Shown: positions 1 to 8,919, counted from the first letter of the stretch. The stretch is 64,000 bases of DNA from Oscillatoria sp. SIO1A7 (GCA_010672965.1 JAAHFN010000035.1:1-64000), one strand, 5' to 3'. The notes: generated by a model from the letters alone, not told the origin. Translations and numbers: made by a program.

Positions 1-316
1 CCTACACCCGGAGAAGGTTTTCAATCGGGTATCTTTATTATCAGAAATCTCCTCAACAAAATTCTCTCGCCTAGGGGCTCCAATGACAGCTCCGATAGAG
101 GCTCCCCTACCTTTCCAGCCTCCTCCATCTTCTTCCCTACACCCTACACCCTACACCCGGAGAAGGTTTTCAATCGGGTATCTTTATTATCAGAAATCTC
201 CTCAACAAAATTCTCTCGCCTAGGGGCTCCAATGACAGCTCCGATAGAGGCTCCCCTACCTTTCCAGCCTCCTCCACCTTCTTCCCTACACCCTACACCC
301 TACACCCTACACCCTA
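1..316. repeat. 149-bp tandem duplication with heptamer array
   Basis: Two near-identical copies of a 149-base unit lie head to tail (the GGAGAAGG block starts at 10 and again at 159). Each copy ends in a run of CCCTACA heptamers, and the last run (284-316) stops 15 bases short of the kinase stop codon. The left copy runs off the window edge, so the full copy number is unknown. I see no reading frame worth calling here. Confidence 0.85.
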
Positions 317-331
317 ATTTATGCTCCTTTT

Positions 332-1705
332 CTATAACCCTTCGATCGCTTGCTTAAATGTTGTGGCTCTTTTAAAATAGAGTCGCGGTCGGTCTAGTAA
401 GGCTCTATCTATTACTTCGGCTAGCAATGGCGAAATGCGGCGATCGCGATCGCGAATTGGCACTGGATCGTTTCTTAATACTGCTAAAAACGGATCGCGA
501 TCGTTCAAATCTCGGGGAATATAACCAGTTAGCATAAAATAAAGAGAAGCTGCTGCCGCCCAGACATCAACCGCTGGCTCGGCATATTTAAAATCAAGGA
601 TTTGCTGCCGGGGCATAAAAGCCGGAGACTTCGCAGTGGAACCGCTCATAGTTAGTCCGCTCAAGCCTGCCAATTCAAAAGCTTTCGCTAAACCATAGTC
701 GCCAATTTTCGCCAATGTCTTCGAGCCTTGGCTAGCTAAAAAAATATTACCCGGTTTAATATCGCGATGTACCAAGCCCCGACCCTTGCCAAAGCCTCCT
801 TGCGCTAACTTGACCGCCGGTATTTCTGCCTGATGAGCGTAGGCTAAGCCATCGAGAACTTGGCGAATTATTGCCAGGGCTTGATCGACCGCTAGAGGTC
901 GCCCTTCTCGCCGCATCAAATCCACAACGCTGCCGCAGTTACAATATTCCAAGCTCAGAAAAAAATTGCGATCGGCAAAGCCGGCATCTGTGACTTTGAC
1001 AATATTAGGATGATCCAGCGCCTTGGTATTTTCGATTTCTCGTTGAAACATCTCTACGGCGCGGGGGTTCGCCGCCACTTTGGGCAGCATAATTTTTAGC
1101 GCTACTTGTTTGCCGATCGCCTGGTTTTTGGCTAAATATACTTCGCCAAAGCTGCCCTCGCCCAGTTTGCAAAGCAGGGTATAACCGCGAATTGCTTGTA
1201 AGCTTTTTTCTCCGGCATTGGCTCGCTTTAATAAACCCTCTAGCCAATCCCAGAAATTGGGATTGGGAGAGCGAACGGTTTTTATAGGCTGTGGCTTGGC
1301 AACATCAATAGTCTTTGCCGAACTGTTTGCCGATTGGGGGTCGAGGAAGATATCCACGGAGAAAACCAAGTCACTTAGTTTAATTGTATCCCCCGCCTTT
1401 AGGTCGTATTCGGGAAATCTTATTCTTGCTCTTTCCTCTGGAGTTTGCCCCGGCTGGCGCTGGCCAATCTTTTGCCCGTTAACCAAAGTGCCGTTTTTGC
1501 TCCCAAAGTCCCGCAGTCGGATATCCGGCGGGTTAATGTCCAGCAAGCAATGATAGCGGGAAATAGTGCGATACTTTTCGCGATCGGGAATTCTGGGATA
1601 GCAATCTTCAGCCCGCCCGAGGATACAGGTGGCGCGCTCCTCAAATTCAAATTTTTGCCCTTTGATGTCCCCCGCAGTCACCGTGAGAATAACTTTGTCT
1701 GGCAT
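332..1705 (-). CDS. FHA domain serine/threonine protein kinase
   Basis: Cytosolic 457-residue Hanks-type kinase with an N-terminal phosphothreonine-reading FHA domain. The FHA signatures GRAEDC (30-35), ISRYHC (48-53) and FGSKNGTLVNG (67-77) are clear. After a linker (about 120-170) comes a kinase domain with P-loop GEGSFGEV (182-189), ATP-binding K204, catalytic loop HRDIKPGNIFL and a DYG in place of the usual DFG. All residues needed for phosphotransfer look present. FHA-kinases phosphorylate protein Ser/Thr and often bind their own or partner phosphothreonines; the target here is unknown. The start is an ATG. The gene is the last of a minus-strand series after the DUF5682 gene, about 830 bases away, so co-transcription is uncertain. 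Confidence 0.9.
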   Translation of the reverse strand: MPDKVILTVTAGDIKGQKFEFEERATCILGRAEDCYPRIPDREKYRTISRYHCLLDINPPDIRLRDFGSKNGTLVNGQKIGQRQPGQTPEERARIRFPEYDLKAGDTIKLSDLVFSVDIFLDPQSANSSAKTIDVAKPQPIKTVRSPNPNFWDWLEGLLKRANAGEKSLQAIRGYTLLCKLGEGSFGEVYLAKNQAIGKQVALKIMLPKVAANPRAVEMFQREIENTKALDHPNIVKVTDAGFADRNFFLSLEYCNCGSVVDLMRREGRPLAVDQALAIIRQVLDGLAYAHQAEIPAVKLAQGGFGKGRGLVHRDIKPGNIFLASQGSKTLAKIGDYGLAKAFELAGLSGLTMSGSTAKSPAFMPRQQILDFKYAEPAVDVWAAAASLYFMLTGYIPRDLNDRDPFLAVLRNDPVPIRDRDRRISPLLAEVIDRALLDRPRLYFKRATTFKQAIEGL

Positions 1706-1921
1706 GGGTTTGTGGTATTTTCAATAGCTATCTGACCTAGTTTACTACGATAGTAGGGGCGTAGGCGGAGCCTGCCCGGGAGGGCATACTGCCGTTTCGC
1801 GCCGGCGACATGAAACGCCCCTACAAGCCGCCCTAATCTTAATGCCTAATGCAAGATTGAGAGTGACGCAGATATTAAGCTTAATTTTTATAAAAAATTA
1901 TAACTTTTTTCAAAAAAAGAG

Positions 1922-1949
1922 TTGACAAACCAAAAATAAGTGTTATACT
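1922..1949 (+). promoter_or_regulatory. sigma70-type promoter
   Basis: A perfect -35 TTGACA (1922-1927) is followed after 16 bases by TATACT (1944-1949). It points at the small gene starting at 2016. It is the best consensus promoter I found in the window. Confidence 0.7.
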
Positions 1950-1960
1950 AGATTTATCCA

Positions 1961-1985
1961 AAAAAAAGAGGGGCTGTTGCCCCTC
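1961..1985 (-). terminator. stem-loop, possible minus-strand terminator
   Basis: A 7-bp stem GAGGGGC/GCCCCTC (1968-1974, 1979-1985) with a four-base loop has a run of A immediately to its left. Read on the minus strand this is a hairpin followed by a T tract, the shape of an intrinsic terminator. On the plus strand it lies in the leader of the 2016 gene, so it could act there instead. Confidence 0.5.
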
Positions 1986-2015
1986 GGATCGTGCAAAAAA
2001 GTTGAGGTTTAAAAA

Positions 2016-2288
2016 ATGAACGGAAATCACTGGGTCCTAGATGACCTAACCGTAAACCATCATAACACGCCCGAAGGCCGCCGAAGCCTTACTCGCGAAG
2101 AGGTGTTTGTTTTAAGCTGGCTCATCTCCAATCCTAAAAATCGCACCTATCGCGATCTGATGAAAGATTGCAAGCTCAACTTAGAGCAGTGGGCATTGGG
2201 CATTGGGCATTGGGCATTGGGCATTGGGCATTGGGCATTGGGCATTGGGCATTGGGCATTGGGCATTGGGGTATTTGCGTTTGCTTGA
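2016..2288 (+). CDS. small protein whose C-terminus is replaced by a repeat array
   Basis: A 90-residue frame with a good promoter and a GAGG ribosome site before its ATG. The first 58 residues look like a genuine small helical domain with the stretch [11 protein letters not shown] and a conserved-looking YRDLM. I do not recognise the family. From residue 59 on, the frame runs through a TGGGCAT heptamer array (2190-2271) and yields only the periodic WALGIGH peptide. I infer a longer gene cut by array expansion, or a small gene with an added repetitive tail. Confidence 0.5.
   Translation: MNGNHWVLDDLTVNHHNTPEGRRSLTREEVFVLSWLISNPKNRTYRDLMKDCKLNLEQWALGIGHWALGIGHWALGIGHWALGIGVFAFA
2190..2271. 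repeat. TGGGCAT heptamer array
   Basis: About eleven and a half copies of TGGGCAT in tandem, in frame with the upstream small gene. It is the same repeat family (GCCCAAT on the other strand) that abuts many stop codons elsewhere in the window. Confidence 0.95.
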
Positions 2289-2360
2289 TAATTTGCAATT
2301 CTACCATTTTATAGGTATTATATAACGCTTCGCTTGAAAAATTTATGCAATACCAAGAGG

Positions 2361-2545
2361 TAGGGGCGACAGCATCCCGAGAGAATTCATGCTATAAGCC
2401 AAAGGTATTATAATTGGATGCTTCGCCCCAGAAATTTATGCCTCCCACCGACTTTTCTCGCATAGGATCGAGAGGGACAGGCGGGACGCCCGTCCTACGG
2501 GTGGCTAAAATTAAAAAGTCAAAAGTCAAAAGTCAAAAGTCAAAA
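2361..2545. repeat. hairpin element, half MITE-B and AAAAGTC array
   Basis: The pair GTAGGGGCGACAGCATCC / GGATGCTTCGCCCC (2361-2430) is one copy of a dispersed hairpin. It is followed by half of the GGACAGGCGGGACGCCCGTCC element (2474-2500) and by an AAAAGTC array (2513-2545). The array overlaps the 3' end of the DUF5682 gene. Confidence 0.8.
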
Positions 2546-5391
2546 CTTGCCGCTTCTTGCCAACTTAGATTTTCCACTCCTAACAAACGAGCGATCGCCT
2601 CTGTAGTTGCCCGCTGCTGGAATAGCAGAGCGCGCACGGGCATTTCTTCTTCGCTAAGAGCTTTTGCTGCTATCTGTTTTGCTGCTGTCTGTTTCGCTCC
2701 AGTTCCTGCTGGGTCTTTTGCCGTCGGAGCCGCCGCCGCTTCCCAGGGGGCTTGCCAGGTATCGAGCTGTGCCAGAGAATTGGGAAAACTAGCCGCCGCT
2801 TCTTTAATTAGCACTTGCAGAATTTGGCCGTGAGGTCGCAAGCGCAGAATCAAATTAGGCAGCCAGGGCAACAGGACGCGATCGGGAACCGAGGCAAAAA
2901 GTTTGCTCAGCAGCTCCACTATGAACTTGGCGATGCGCGGGGCAAAACTCAGAGCTAAAATAAAACCATTTAAATAGTCGGGAAACGCCTGGGTTAGGAG
3001 CGGATTTTCCAGAACCTCCGCAAAAAATTGGCGCATCTCTGGCAAAGTCCGCTGTTGTAATAGCCATTCCGCAGTCCAGAGCAAACCGAGTTTCGCAGCA
3101 TCGTCCAATCCTTGCGCTGCTTGCTGGAGGCCGATGAGCAATTGACTGCGATTGCAGCCGAGAGATAGCGCCAAACTTTCTAAGGTAAAAATAAAACCCA
3201 GCATTCCGGCAATCTGTTCTGGGGAAGTACCGCGATCGCCAAAAGCTTGGGGCAACAAAGTAGCATAATGCCCGTAACCCACAGCCACAAATTGCTTAAT
3301 CCAATCCGGCAAACCCGTCGGCGTAGAGCGATAGTAATGTACCAAACGGCGCACCCGCTGGAAAATTTCCGGAGCGTCTTCGGCTCCAGTCTCCCGAGTC
3401 AGCAAAGTAATAGAATGTATTCCTAACTCTTCCGTCAAGCGCGGGCTATGCAAATATAAAATACTTTCTTCTGCAGCTGCCAGAGCGGAATTGGCTTTCG
3501 CCTGAGAACCGAGCCCCTGCTTTTTCAGCCGCTGTTCCAATACCTGCTCGACGGTCACCGCTTCGTAGCCCAGCATAATTAACTGTCGCTGCCGCTTGCC
3601 GATGCGAACTTCCCAGGATTCTTGCAAGGGCTTATGTCCCAGAGTCCGCTCCCCCATAATCGGCTGCACTATAGAATTGCCCAATAAATAGTTGAGCCGC
3701 CAGAGTAGGTCGGAGCAGGGCAGCCAATCCGGCTTTTGCTTGAAATCCATCAAAGCGCGCTGGTTGTTTTTCGCCAGCAAATTCAGTTCCAAAGGGGCGA
3801 GGCGATCGTAAACATCTTGCGCCAGGGGAGGCAGGGATTCGTATCCAACCGTACCCTGGCGATCGCCTCCTAATAAAATTTGGCATAACTGGCGAACATT
3901 GCGCTTTTTGGGAGTGCGGTCTTTTTCCAGACAAGTAATCGCCGCATCCTGAAAATCGTAGGGAGTCGGATGGCGGCGATTTCTCATGTTCGCCAGCAAA
4001 ATAGAAGTTTGATAAATAGCAATCGAATCGGCGGTACTGGCCAGATAGCCATTTTTGCGGGACAAAGCCACAATCTCCGTACACCAAGAAAGGAGCTGCT
4101 CTTCGTCGGCGGCAATCAAATCCGGCGATCGCATTAAAAAAGCGATTAGTTCGTTTGCTTCGTTTGCTTGATTTTCCTCAATTCCTCCGGCGGCTCCTTT
4201 CTTAGTCGTAGAGCCTTTTGCCTTAGCGCTTGTTTTAGAACTTGTCTTAGCACTGGCCTTAGGGCTGGCTTTAGCGGCTGTTTTTTTAGACTTTTGGCCG
4301 GACTTGCTGAGAGTAAAGGGTTTAGTCTTAGCAGCACGGAGACTTTTTTTCCAAGTCGATTCCGCCAAAACCACCGTACCCGGAGGATGGGAAAATTGAT
4401 ATTCTATAGCGGCGAAGCTGGAAGGAATCAGCCCATAGAGCCATTTGGTTGCGGTGCGATCTGGAATTTCCCAGACAGTATCGCTGCCGGTTCCAAACTC
4501 CGGGACATCGCTGGCGGTATGAGCCGCGCCACAAATATAAATCGCTTCTTCTGGAGCAATCCGATTCGCCGCCAGATGTTCTTTAATCCGCGTCCACATA
4601 TAGCGCTCGCGCAGGCGGTCTTCTTCTACATCTTTTTCCTGGCGTCCCAAGCGGCGCATCAAGCTGCCAATCATAAACATAACTTGCCGATAAGTTTCAT
4701 AGTCCGCAGCAATAATCGCTTGTTCCACATATCGATCCCACCATTCGGCAAAATGGCGCGTATTGCTGTTGCGCAGCAAAAAAGTCAGAAATTCTCCGAA
4801 AGTGGGGACTATGCTGCCGACTTCCACTCCCCTAGCACTGCCGTGCAATTTGGCTTCCTCGGAAGTCGCCTCCTCTTCTTCTTCTGATTTTTCTGCTAAT
4901 TGCTCTGGGTCTTGGGGACGCCATTGATATACAAAGTCAACCGCTCTATCTACAAAAACCAGTTTTGTTGCCGGGTTTTGCAGGGTATAGGCGATCGCCT
5001 GATATTCTGCAGAGGCTTCCGTCAAAGGAGCGATCGCGCTCAAAGGCAGCAAATCTGGGTCAAAAGCATCGGTTTCGCTGGCAAAAGCTTGCAAAGCAAC
5101 TGGCAGCCGACAATCCCGCAAATTTTCCACAACCCCCAGCAAGTCTTCGCACAGTTCTATATAAATTACTTTCGGCTGCTGGCGCTGCAAGCGTTGCACC
5201 ATTTGAAAAGCTGACGAAGGAGAATGGTGGCAGACCGGAAACAGTTCTAAAGGTTCCGCCGCCGCCCGAGCCACATCGCCGACCAAAGCTTCCAGCAATT
5301 CGCTCAAAGGCTGGGCATCGCTGGCAAACTTCCGAGCTGCATCCAGCAGTTGTTGTTGCAAGGAATCAAATTGACTTGGTATTTTAACCAT
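2533..5391 (-). CDS. DUF5682 (TraB/EreA-like) large protein
   Basis: A 952-residue protein whose N-terminal half matches the DUF5682 family, related to the TIKI/TraB/EreA/ChaN superfamily. The motif CHHSPSSAF followed by VIYIELCEDL fits the family's expected active-site region. A low-complexity basic linker (about residues 355-405, Lys/Ala/Ser/Thr) joins it to a helical C-terminal half. In other bacteria DUF5682 genes sit with MoxR ATPase, VWA and SWIM genes in possible conflict or quality-control loci; none of those partners is in this window. The stop codon and last residues are encoded by the AAAAGTC array, so the native C-terminus may have been rewritten. Start is an ATG. Biochemical activity is unknown. 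Confidence 0.8.
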   Translation of the reverse strand: MVKIPSQFDSLQQQLLDAARKFASDAQPLSELLEALVGDVARAAAEPLELFPVCHHSPSSAFQMVQRLQRQQPKVIYIELCEDLLGVVENLRDCRLPVALQAFASETDAFDPDLLPLSAIAPLTEASAEYQAIAYTLQNPATKLVFVDRAVDFVYQWRPQDPEQLAEKSEEEEEATSEEAKLHGSARGVEVGSIVPTFGEFLTFLLRNSNTRHFAEWWDRYVEQAIIAADYETYRQVMFMIGSLMRRLGRQEKDVEEDRLRERYMWTRIKEHLAANRIAPEEAIYICGAAHTASDVPEFGTGSDTVWEIPDRTATKWLYGLIPSSFAAIEYQFSHPPGTVVLAESTWKKSLRAAKTKPFTLSKSGQKSKKTAAKASPKASAKTSSKTSAKAKGSTTKKGAAGGIEENQANEANELIAFLMRSPDLIAADEEQLLSWCTEIVALSRKNGYLASTADSIAIYQTSILLANMRNRRHPTPYDFQDAAITCLEKDRTPKKRNVRQLCQILLGGDRQGTVGYESLPPLAQDVYDRLAPLELNLLAKNNQRALMDFKQKPDWLPCSDLLWRLNYLLGNSIVQPIMGERTLGHKPLQESWEVRIGKRQRQLIMLGYEAVTVEQVLEQRLKKQGLGSQAKANSALAAAEESILYLHSPRLTEELGIHSITLLTRETGAEDAPEIFQRVRRLVHYYRSTPTGLPDWIKQFVAVGYGHYATLLPQAFGDRGTSPEQIAGMLGFIFTLESLALSLGCNRSQLLIGLQQAAQGLDDAAKLGLLWTAEWLLQQRTLPEMRQFFAEVLENPLLTQAFPDYLNGFILALSFAPRIAKFIVELLSKLFASVPDRVLLPWLPNLILRLRPHGQILQVLIKEAAASFPNSLAQLDTWQAPWEAAAAPTAKDPAGTGAKQTAAKQIAAKALSEEEMPVRALLFQQRATTEAIARLLGVENLSWQEAASFDF

Positions 5392-5441
5392 AAAATTTAT
5401 TTTGCTAGCGAAGGTTAGCTCTATATTTTAGATTAAATCAG

Positions 5442-5835
5442 ATATAGATCGAATCTAAAAAAACAAAACCAGGCTATGTAGGGGCGACAGCATCCCCAGG
5501 GACAGCTTTTGCTATATAATAAGGTTTTTGTCTCGGGATGCTTCGCCCCAGACTATGCACCCCACTGACAAAACCATCCTTGGGAAGCACAGCGGTCTGG
5601 GGCGAAGCATCCCGAAAGCGAGATTATTAGTAGGCAGCATAGCCTGTCTCTGGGATGCTGTCGCCCCTACAATTTCTGAATTGGTCGTTCAATAATCGCC
5701 TTCATATAGATCGAATCTAAAAAAACAAAACCAAGCTATGTAGGGGCGACAGCATCCCCAGGGACAGCTTTTGCTATATAATAAGGTTTTTGTCTGGGGA
5801 TGCTTCGCCCCAGACTATGCACCCCACCGACAAAA
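5442..5835. repeat. 132-bp direct duplication with hairpin elements
   Basis: A block at 5442-5573 recurs nearly unchanged at 5704-5835, offset by 262 bases. Each copy holds the GTAGGGGCGACAGCATCC / GGATGCTTCGCCCC hairpin, and a third, inverted copy lies between them (about 5595-5675). This accounts for most of the gene-free stretch 5392-5899. No gene is seen. Confidence 0.85.
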
Positions 5836-5899
5836 TCAAAACTGAGGATTGTAGAAGACATATGTATGTAAGGAAAGGGTTAGCAGTCGGTCGGCAAAA

Positions 5900-6145
5900 T
5901 CACCACCAGCCCGAATGAAAAAGATCCGCTAAAAATTTCCAGAACTTATCGCCATAGCGCGCGGTTAGAAAGCCGAAAATTAGCGCAAAAATTAACCCTC
6001 CTATGAGGACTCCAGCTAAGCTCTGGGCTTCCCATAACAAGCCGGCTGATATAGCTATAACTATACCCAGAATTGCGCCGCAGACAAAGCGGACGCTCAA
6101 CTCAAAGCGATCGGGACGGTTGGGAGGAGGAGGAGTTTTTGTCAT
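5900..6145 (-). CDS. small membrane protein
   Basis: An 81-residue protein with two predicted membrane spans, centred on the segments GAILGIVIAISAGLL and LAGVLIGGLIFALIFGFL, and a short basic tail. I chose the ATG at 6145; an in-frame ATG at 6217 would add 24 polar residues. The layout resembles small cyanobacterial membrane proteins of unknown role. It is followed by dispersed repeats and has no operon partner. Confidence 0.6.
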   Translation of the reverse strand: MTKTPPPPNRPDRFELSVRFVCGAILGIVIAISAGLLWEAQSLAGVLIGGLIFALIFGFLTARYGDKFWKFLADLFHSGWW

Positions 6146-6447
6146 ATTATTTTGAGCATTGGGCCTTCGCTGACTGGGGTTGAGTTGGCTTAGAAAATCA
6201 ATGCTTTGTGTCGTCATAGCTCAACTGGGCGATGCCCCAAGCATTCCCTTCGGGATTGGCAATATTATTTTAGCCCAACTCAACTTGCTTTACAATACGG
6301 GAATGGGCACCCTCTTCGACTGCGCTCGGGGAGATGGGCACTGGGCAAAGGTTAAGGTTGAGGGGTAAACAATTTATTATTCTCCCCCTCCCCCTTACCC
6401 CTTTCCCTCGGGCATTGGGCACAAAATGTTAACATTCATCTATATCT

Positions 6448-6795
6448 ATGATTCCACTCGTCCAACAACTTCGCGATCGCCAGATGCCGCCGGAACTCCT
6501 CGACTTCTGCGATCGCTGGCGCATTCAGGAAGTTGCCCTTTTCGGCTCGATTTTACGGGATGACTTTACCGATCGCAGCGATGTCGATATTCTCGTTCGT
6601 TGGGAACTCGATACGCATTGGACGCTGCTCGATCGCGCCGATATGAAATACGAGCTAGAAGCGCTTCTCGATCGCCGGGTCGATCTCGTTAGCAGACGGG
6701 CGATCGAGCAAAGCGAAAATCCCCTCCGCCGCGCTGCTATTTTGAATACTGCACGAACTATCTATGCAAGACCGCGATCGACAATCTCTATTTGA
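6448..6795 (+). CDS. MNT-type nucleotidyltransferase antitoxin
   Basis: A 115-residue minimal nucleotidyltransferase with the family signature GSILRDDFTDRSDVDILV, which matches GSxxRxxxxxxSDxDxxx and keeps the metal-binding aspartates. In HEPN/MNT toxin-antitoxin pairs this protein AMPylates and silences the HEPN RNase. The frame overlaps the downstream HEPN gene by 32 bases, as expected for a translationally coupled pair. The partner is frameshifted, so this antitoxin may now be an orphan. Confidence 0.85.
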   Translation: MIPLVQQLRDRQMPPELLDFCDRWRIQEVALFGSILRDDFTDRSDVDILVRWELDTHWTLLDRADMKYELEALLDRRVDLVSRRAIEQSENPLRRAAILNTARTIYARPRSTISI

Positions 6796-7097
6796 TATAG
6801 TCAACTCCGCCCAAATTGCCTTGGAGTACGTCAGCGAGCGAACAAAGGCCGACGTTTTGGGCGATCGCATGGCTCAAGATGCCTTGGTGCGCCGCCTCGA
6901 AATCATCGGTGAAGCGGCAACGCGACTATCGGATGAGGCTCGCGACGAGCTTTCGCACATTCCTTGGCGCAGCATTATTGGAATGCGAAACACGATGATT
7001 CACGAAGCGCGATCGCGTGGAAGTTGAAACGGTTTGGGACACCGTTACAAAAGTCTTGCCGGACTTCATTCGACAGCTAGAGCCCTACCTCGACTAG
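6764..7097 (+). pseudogene. HEPN toxin, frameshifted at a HIP1-type site
   Basis: A HEPN-fold RNase partner of the upstream MNT gene. The catalytic motif RNTMIH (R-x4-H) is intact just before the lesion. The first frame stops at 7025-7027. One extra base around 7011-7016, inside a GCGCGATCGC tract, shifts the rest out of frame. Downstream of it, in another frame, lies the expected HEPN C-terminus, with VWDTVTK and a final LEPYLD, ending at 7097. I infer a recent +1 frameshift; a sequencing error in this GC palindrome is the alternative. Confidence 0.8.
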
Positions 7098-7830
7098 CGA
7101 TCGCAGTAAATCCCGATAAACGGTTGGCTGCTGAAGTCCAGGGGATGCGGTGCGCGATCGCGGCGGCGACTATTACAGGACTTACGCAAACTGTCCATAT
7201 CTAGTCTTTGTAGGGGCAATCCCCCCGCGATCGCCCCTATGACTAGAGTCTATGCGTAAGTCCTATATTAATTATATTAATTGCGGCGATCGCCTATGCC
7301 CTCCTCTCTACAATGCCACCAGTTCCCGAACTCCTAATATAAAATCCGGTTACTGCTATATAGCATTTCTCACGCTTGATGTGAGGTTATCTGGGGCGAA
7401 GCAACGAGAGGACAGGGGTTGTCGTTCGGGGCCGAGATTGTCTTTTGGCCGATCTTGCCTGTAAGCCCTAGAAGCCTTGGCTCTGCTGGCTTTTGGCTAG
7501 TCTTGCCCGTCTTGCCCGTATTAAGTCGCATAAAATCTCTGGAAGAGTCCTAATAAGTAATAAGGAGACAGGAAGAGTCCGCTGATTCCGAGCTTGCTTG
7601 TAAGCCTTTTGAGTGGGGACAAGGGAGAGACAAGGGAGGCTAGCACTTATCAGCTTCTTGTCTTTGGATTGTCTGTTGGCAAGGCTTATGTTTTAGCAAG
7701 GCTTATATCTTGGCAAAGCTTATATCTTGGCAAGGCTTATCTGTCTCAATGTTGGGAGCATCCTTTATTTTTCTTAGATTACTGTTTTATGATTGGTAAG
7801 TTTTTCAATAAACCTTGGAGGTTTAATTCG
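7098..7830. other. gene-free region with MITE-A and 17-bp repeats
   Basis: It holds one complete MITE-A copy (7177-7264), several HIP1 sites and four imperfect copies of a 17-18 base unit containing GCAAGGCTTAT (7676-7744). The open frame running into the downstream gene from 7594 is made of these repeats, so I do not call it coding. Confidence 0.6.
7177..7264. mobile_element. MITE-A copy
   Basis: A small element bounded by AGGACTTACGCA and its inverted complement TGCGTAAGTCCT, with an internal GTAGGGGC/GCCCCTA pairing. The same ends occur at 16163-16252, 26672-26789, 60737-60824 and 60906-60997. There is no room for a transposase, so it would be mobilised in trans, if at all. Confidence 0.75.
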
Positions 7831-8697
7831 ATGCCACAAAAAACTTTTCAAAAAAAAACGATTACTTTTAAACGGCCTAATCTTGTCGATTTTCATCAAG
7901 GTGCGGCTTGGTGGCTAGCCCGATGTTTTGTAGTTATTGCTATAATAATATACTTCGCCGCAAATTTCAGTGGAAATGTTGAGTTAAAAACAGCTGCTCT
8001 TTCCGTTGGATTAACAAACTTAATAATTATAGTTGTAGATTTTCAAAGGAGCTTGTTTGGCAAAATTGATAATCTAAGAAGCACTGTTTTAAGTTGTAAA
8101 GATGAGATAAAAAATGCTATATCCAGTTTGAATCCTCCGTCCTTTGAAGATTACACTGAAATGAGACAAGATTTGCAAGAAATACTGAAGGATTTAAGCA
8201 GTAAGGACGGTATATCATTAAGTTTTATAGCTGTAGCCATGAGATATTCATGGCCGATGATTGAGGATAACATAGATTTTCTACTGGAACAATGCCCAAA
8301 GGGAACAGCAATATCAATAGAAGTTGCAATGGTAGATAATTCTTACTTGGCTGACAAGCAATTATTTGACTGGGCTGAGGAAAGTGAAAAGACGGATAGT
8401 AAAATAAAACTGTTTCGAGATAGGTATGCTAAAGAATTAAATGAAGATAAAAGCATTAAACTAAATGTTTACCATTATAACAATCTTCCACACTGGCACG
8501 GAATATTGATTAACAATGAAATTCTTTTCCTTGGAAGAACAGACTGGAGATTTAAAGAGGGAGAGAGTATTCCTTACTTTTATGTTGGACAAACCAAATA
8601 TCGACTGTTCAAACAAGACGATAATGTTGGTGGAGGTGAGAGAATTAAAAAATTTGTTAATTGGTTTAAATACTATACAACGAGCAATAATAACTAA
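7831..8697 (+). CDS. membrane protein with degenerate PLD-like domain
   Basis: A 288-residue protein started at the ATG preceded by GGAGG (7817-7821) with nine-base spacing; in-frame starts upstream lie in repeats. Two membrane segments (about 28-47 and 54-70) precede a short helical linker and a soluble domain. Residues 221-239 match the register of the phospholipase D motif HxKx4Dx6GSxN. The positions read H221, H223 for Lys, N228 for Asp, G235, R236 for Ser and D238 for Asn, then W239. I infer a PLD-like fold that has lost part of its catalytic set. The gene is clearly richer in A+T than its neighbours, which suggests transfer. A strong terminator hairpin follows. Function unknown. Confidence 0.7.
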   Translation: MPQKTFQKKTITFKRPNLVDFHQGAAWWLARCFVVIAIIIYFAANFSGNVELKTAALSVGLTNLIIIVVDFQRSLFGKIDNLRSTVLSCKDEIKNAISSLNPPSFEDYTEMRQDLQEILKDLSSKDGISLSFIAVAMRYSWPMIEDNIDFLLEQCPKGTAISIEVAMVDNSYLADKQLFDWAEESEKTDSKIKLFRDRYAKELNEDKSIKLNVYHYNNLPHWHGILINNEILFLGRTDWRFKEGESIPYFYVGQTKYRLFKQDDNVGGGERIKKFVNWFKYYTTSNNN

Positions 8698-8761
8698 CTA
8701 GGAGGCCAGTCTCATAAAGCCAAGTCTGCGCTCATAAAAAACTCTATGGAGGTCGCGATTT

Positions 8762-8807
8762 TGATGCCCAAAAGCACTTTTTTTGTCCAAGGTGCTTTTG
8801 GGTATCA
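8762..8807 (+). terminator. 16-bp stem-loop after the PLD-like gene
   Basis: Arms 8762-8777 and 8792-8807 pair over 16 bp, with a single G-T wobble, around a T-rich 14-base loop. It lies 65 bases after the stop. There is no clear T tract, so it may protect the 3' end rather than terminate. Confidence 0.6.
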
Positions 8808-8919
8808 ATAGTTAAGCTGCCTTTCTTGCTGCAAGGATTATGCCTTTACAGAGATTTATTTGAACTCAAGCTAAGAAATTCAAACTCTCAAGCTAAAACT
8901 ATCAAGCTAAGAACGTTCC

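Larger units (their letters stand above)
1706..2015. other. intergenic region with promoter and hairpins
   Basis: This stretch holds an inverted repeat (1753-1762 pairs with 1815-1824, GTAGGGGCGT), a strong plus-strand promoter and an adjoining stem-loop, listed separately. No gene is visible. Confidence 0.6.

Noticed and set aside
284-316. Telomere-like CCCTACA repeats marking a linear replicon end
   Set aside because: The same type of array recurs at many internal gene ends, so it is a dispersed simple repeat, not a terminus.
7594-7830. N-terminal extension of the PLD-like gene
   Set aside because: The extension is built of 17-bp repeats with no ribosome site; a GGAGG precedes the ATG at 7831.
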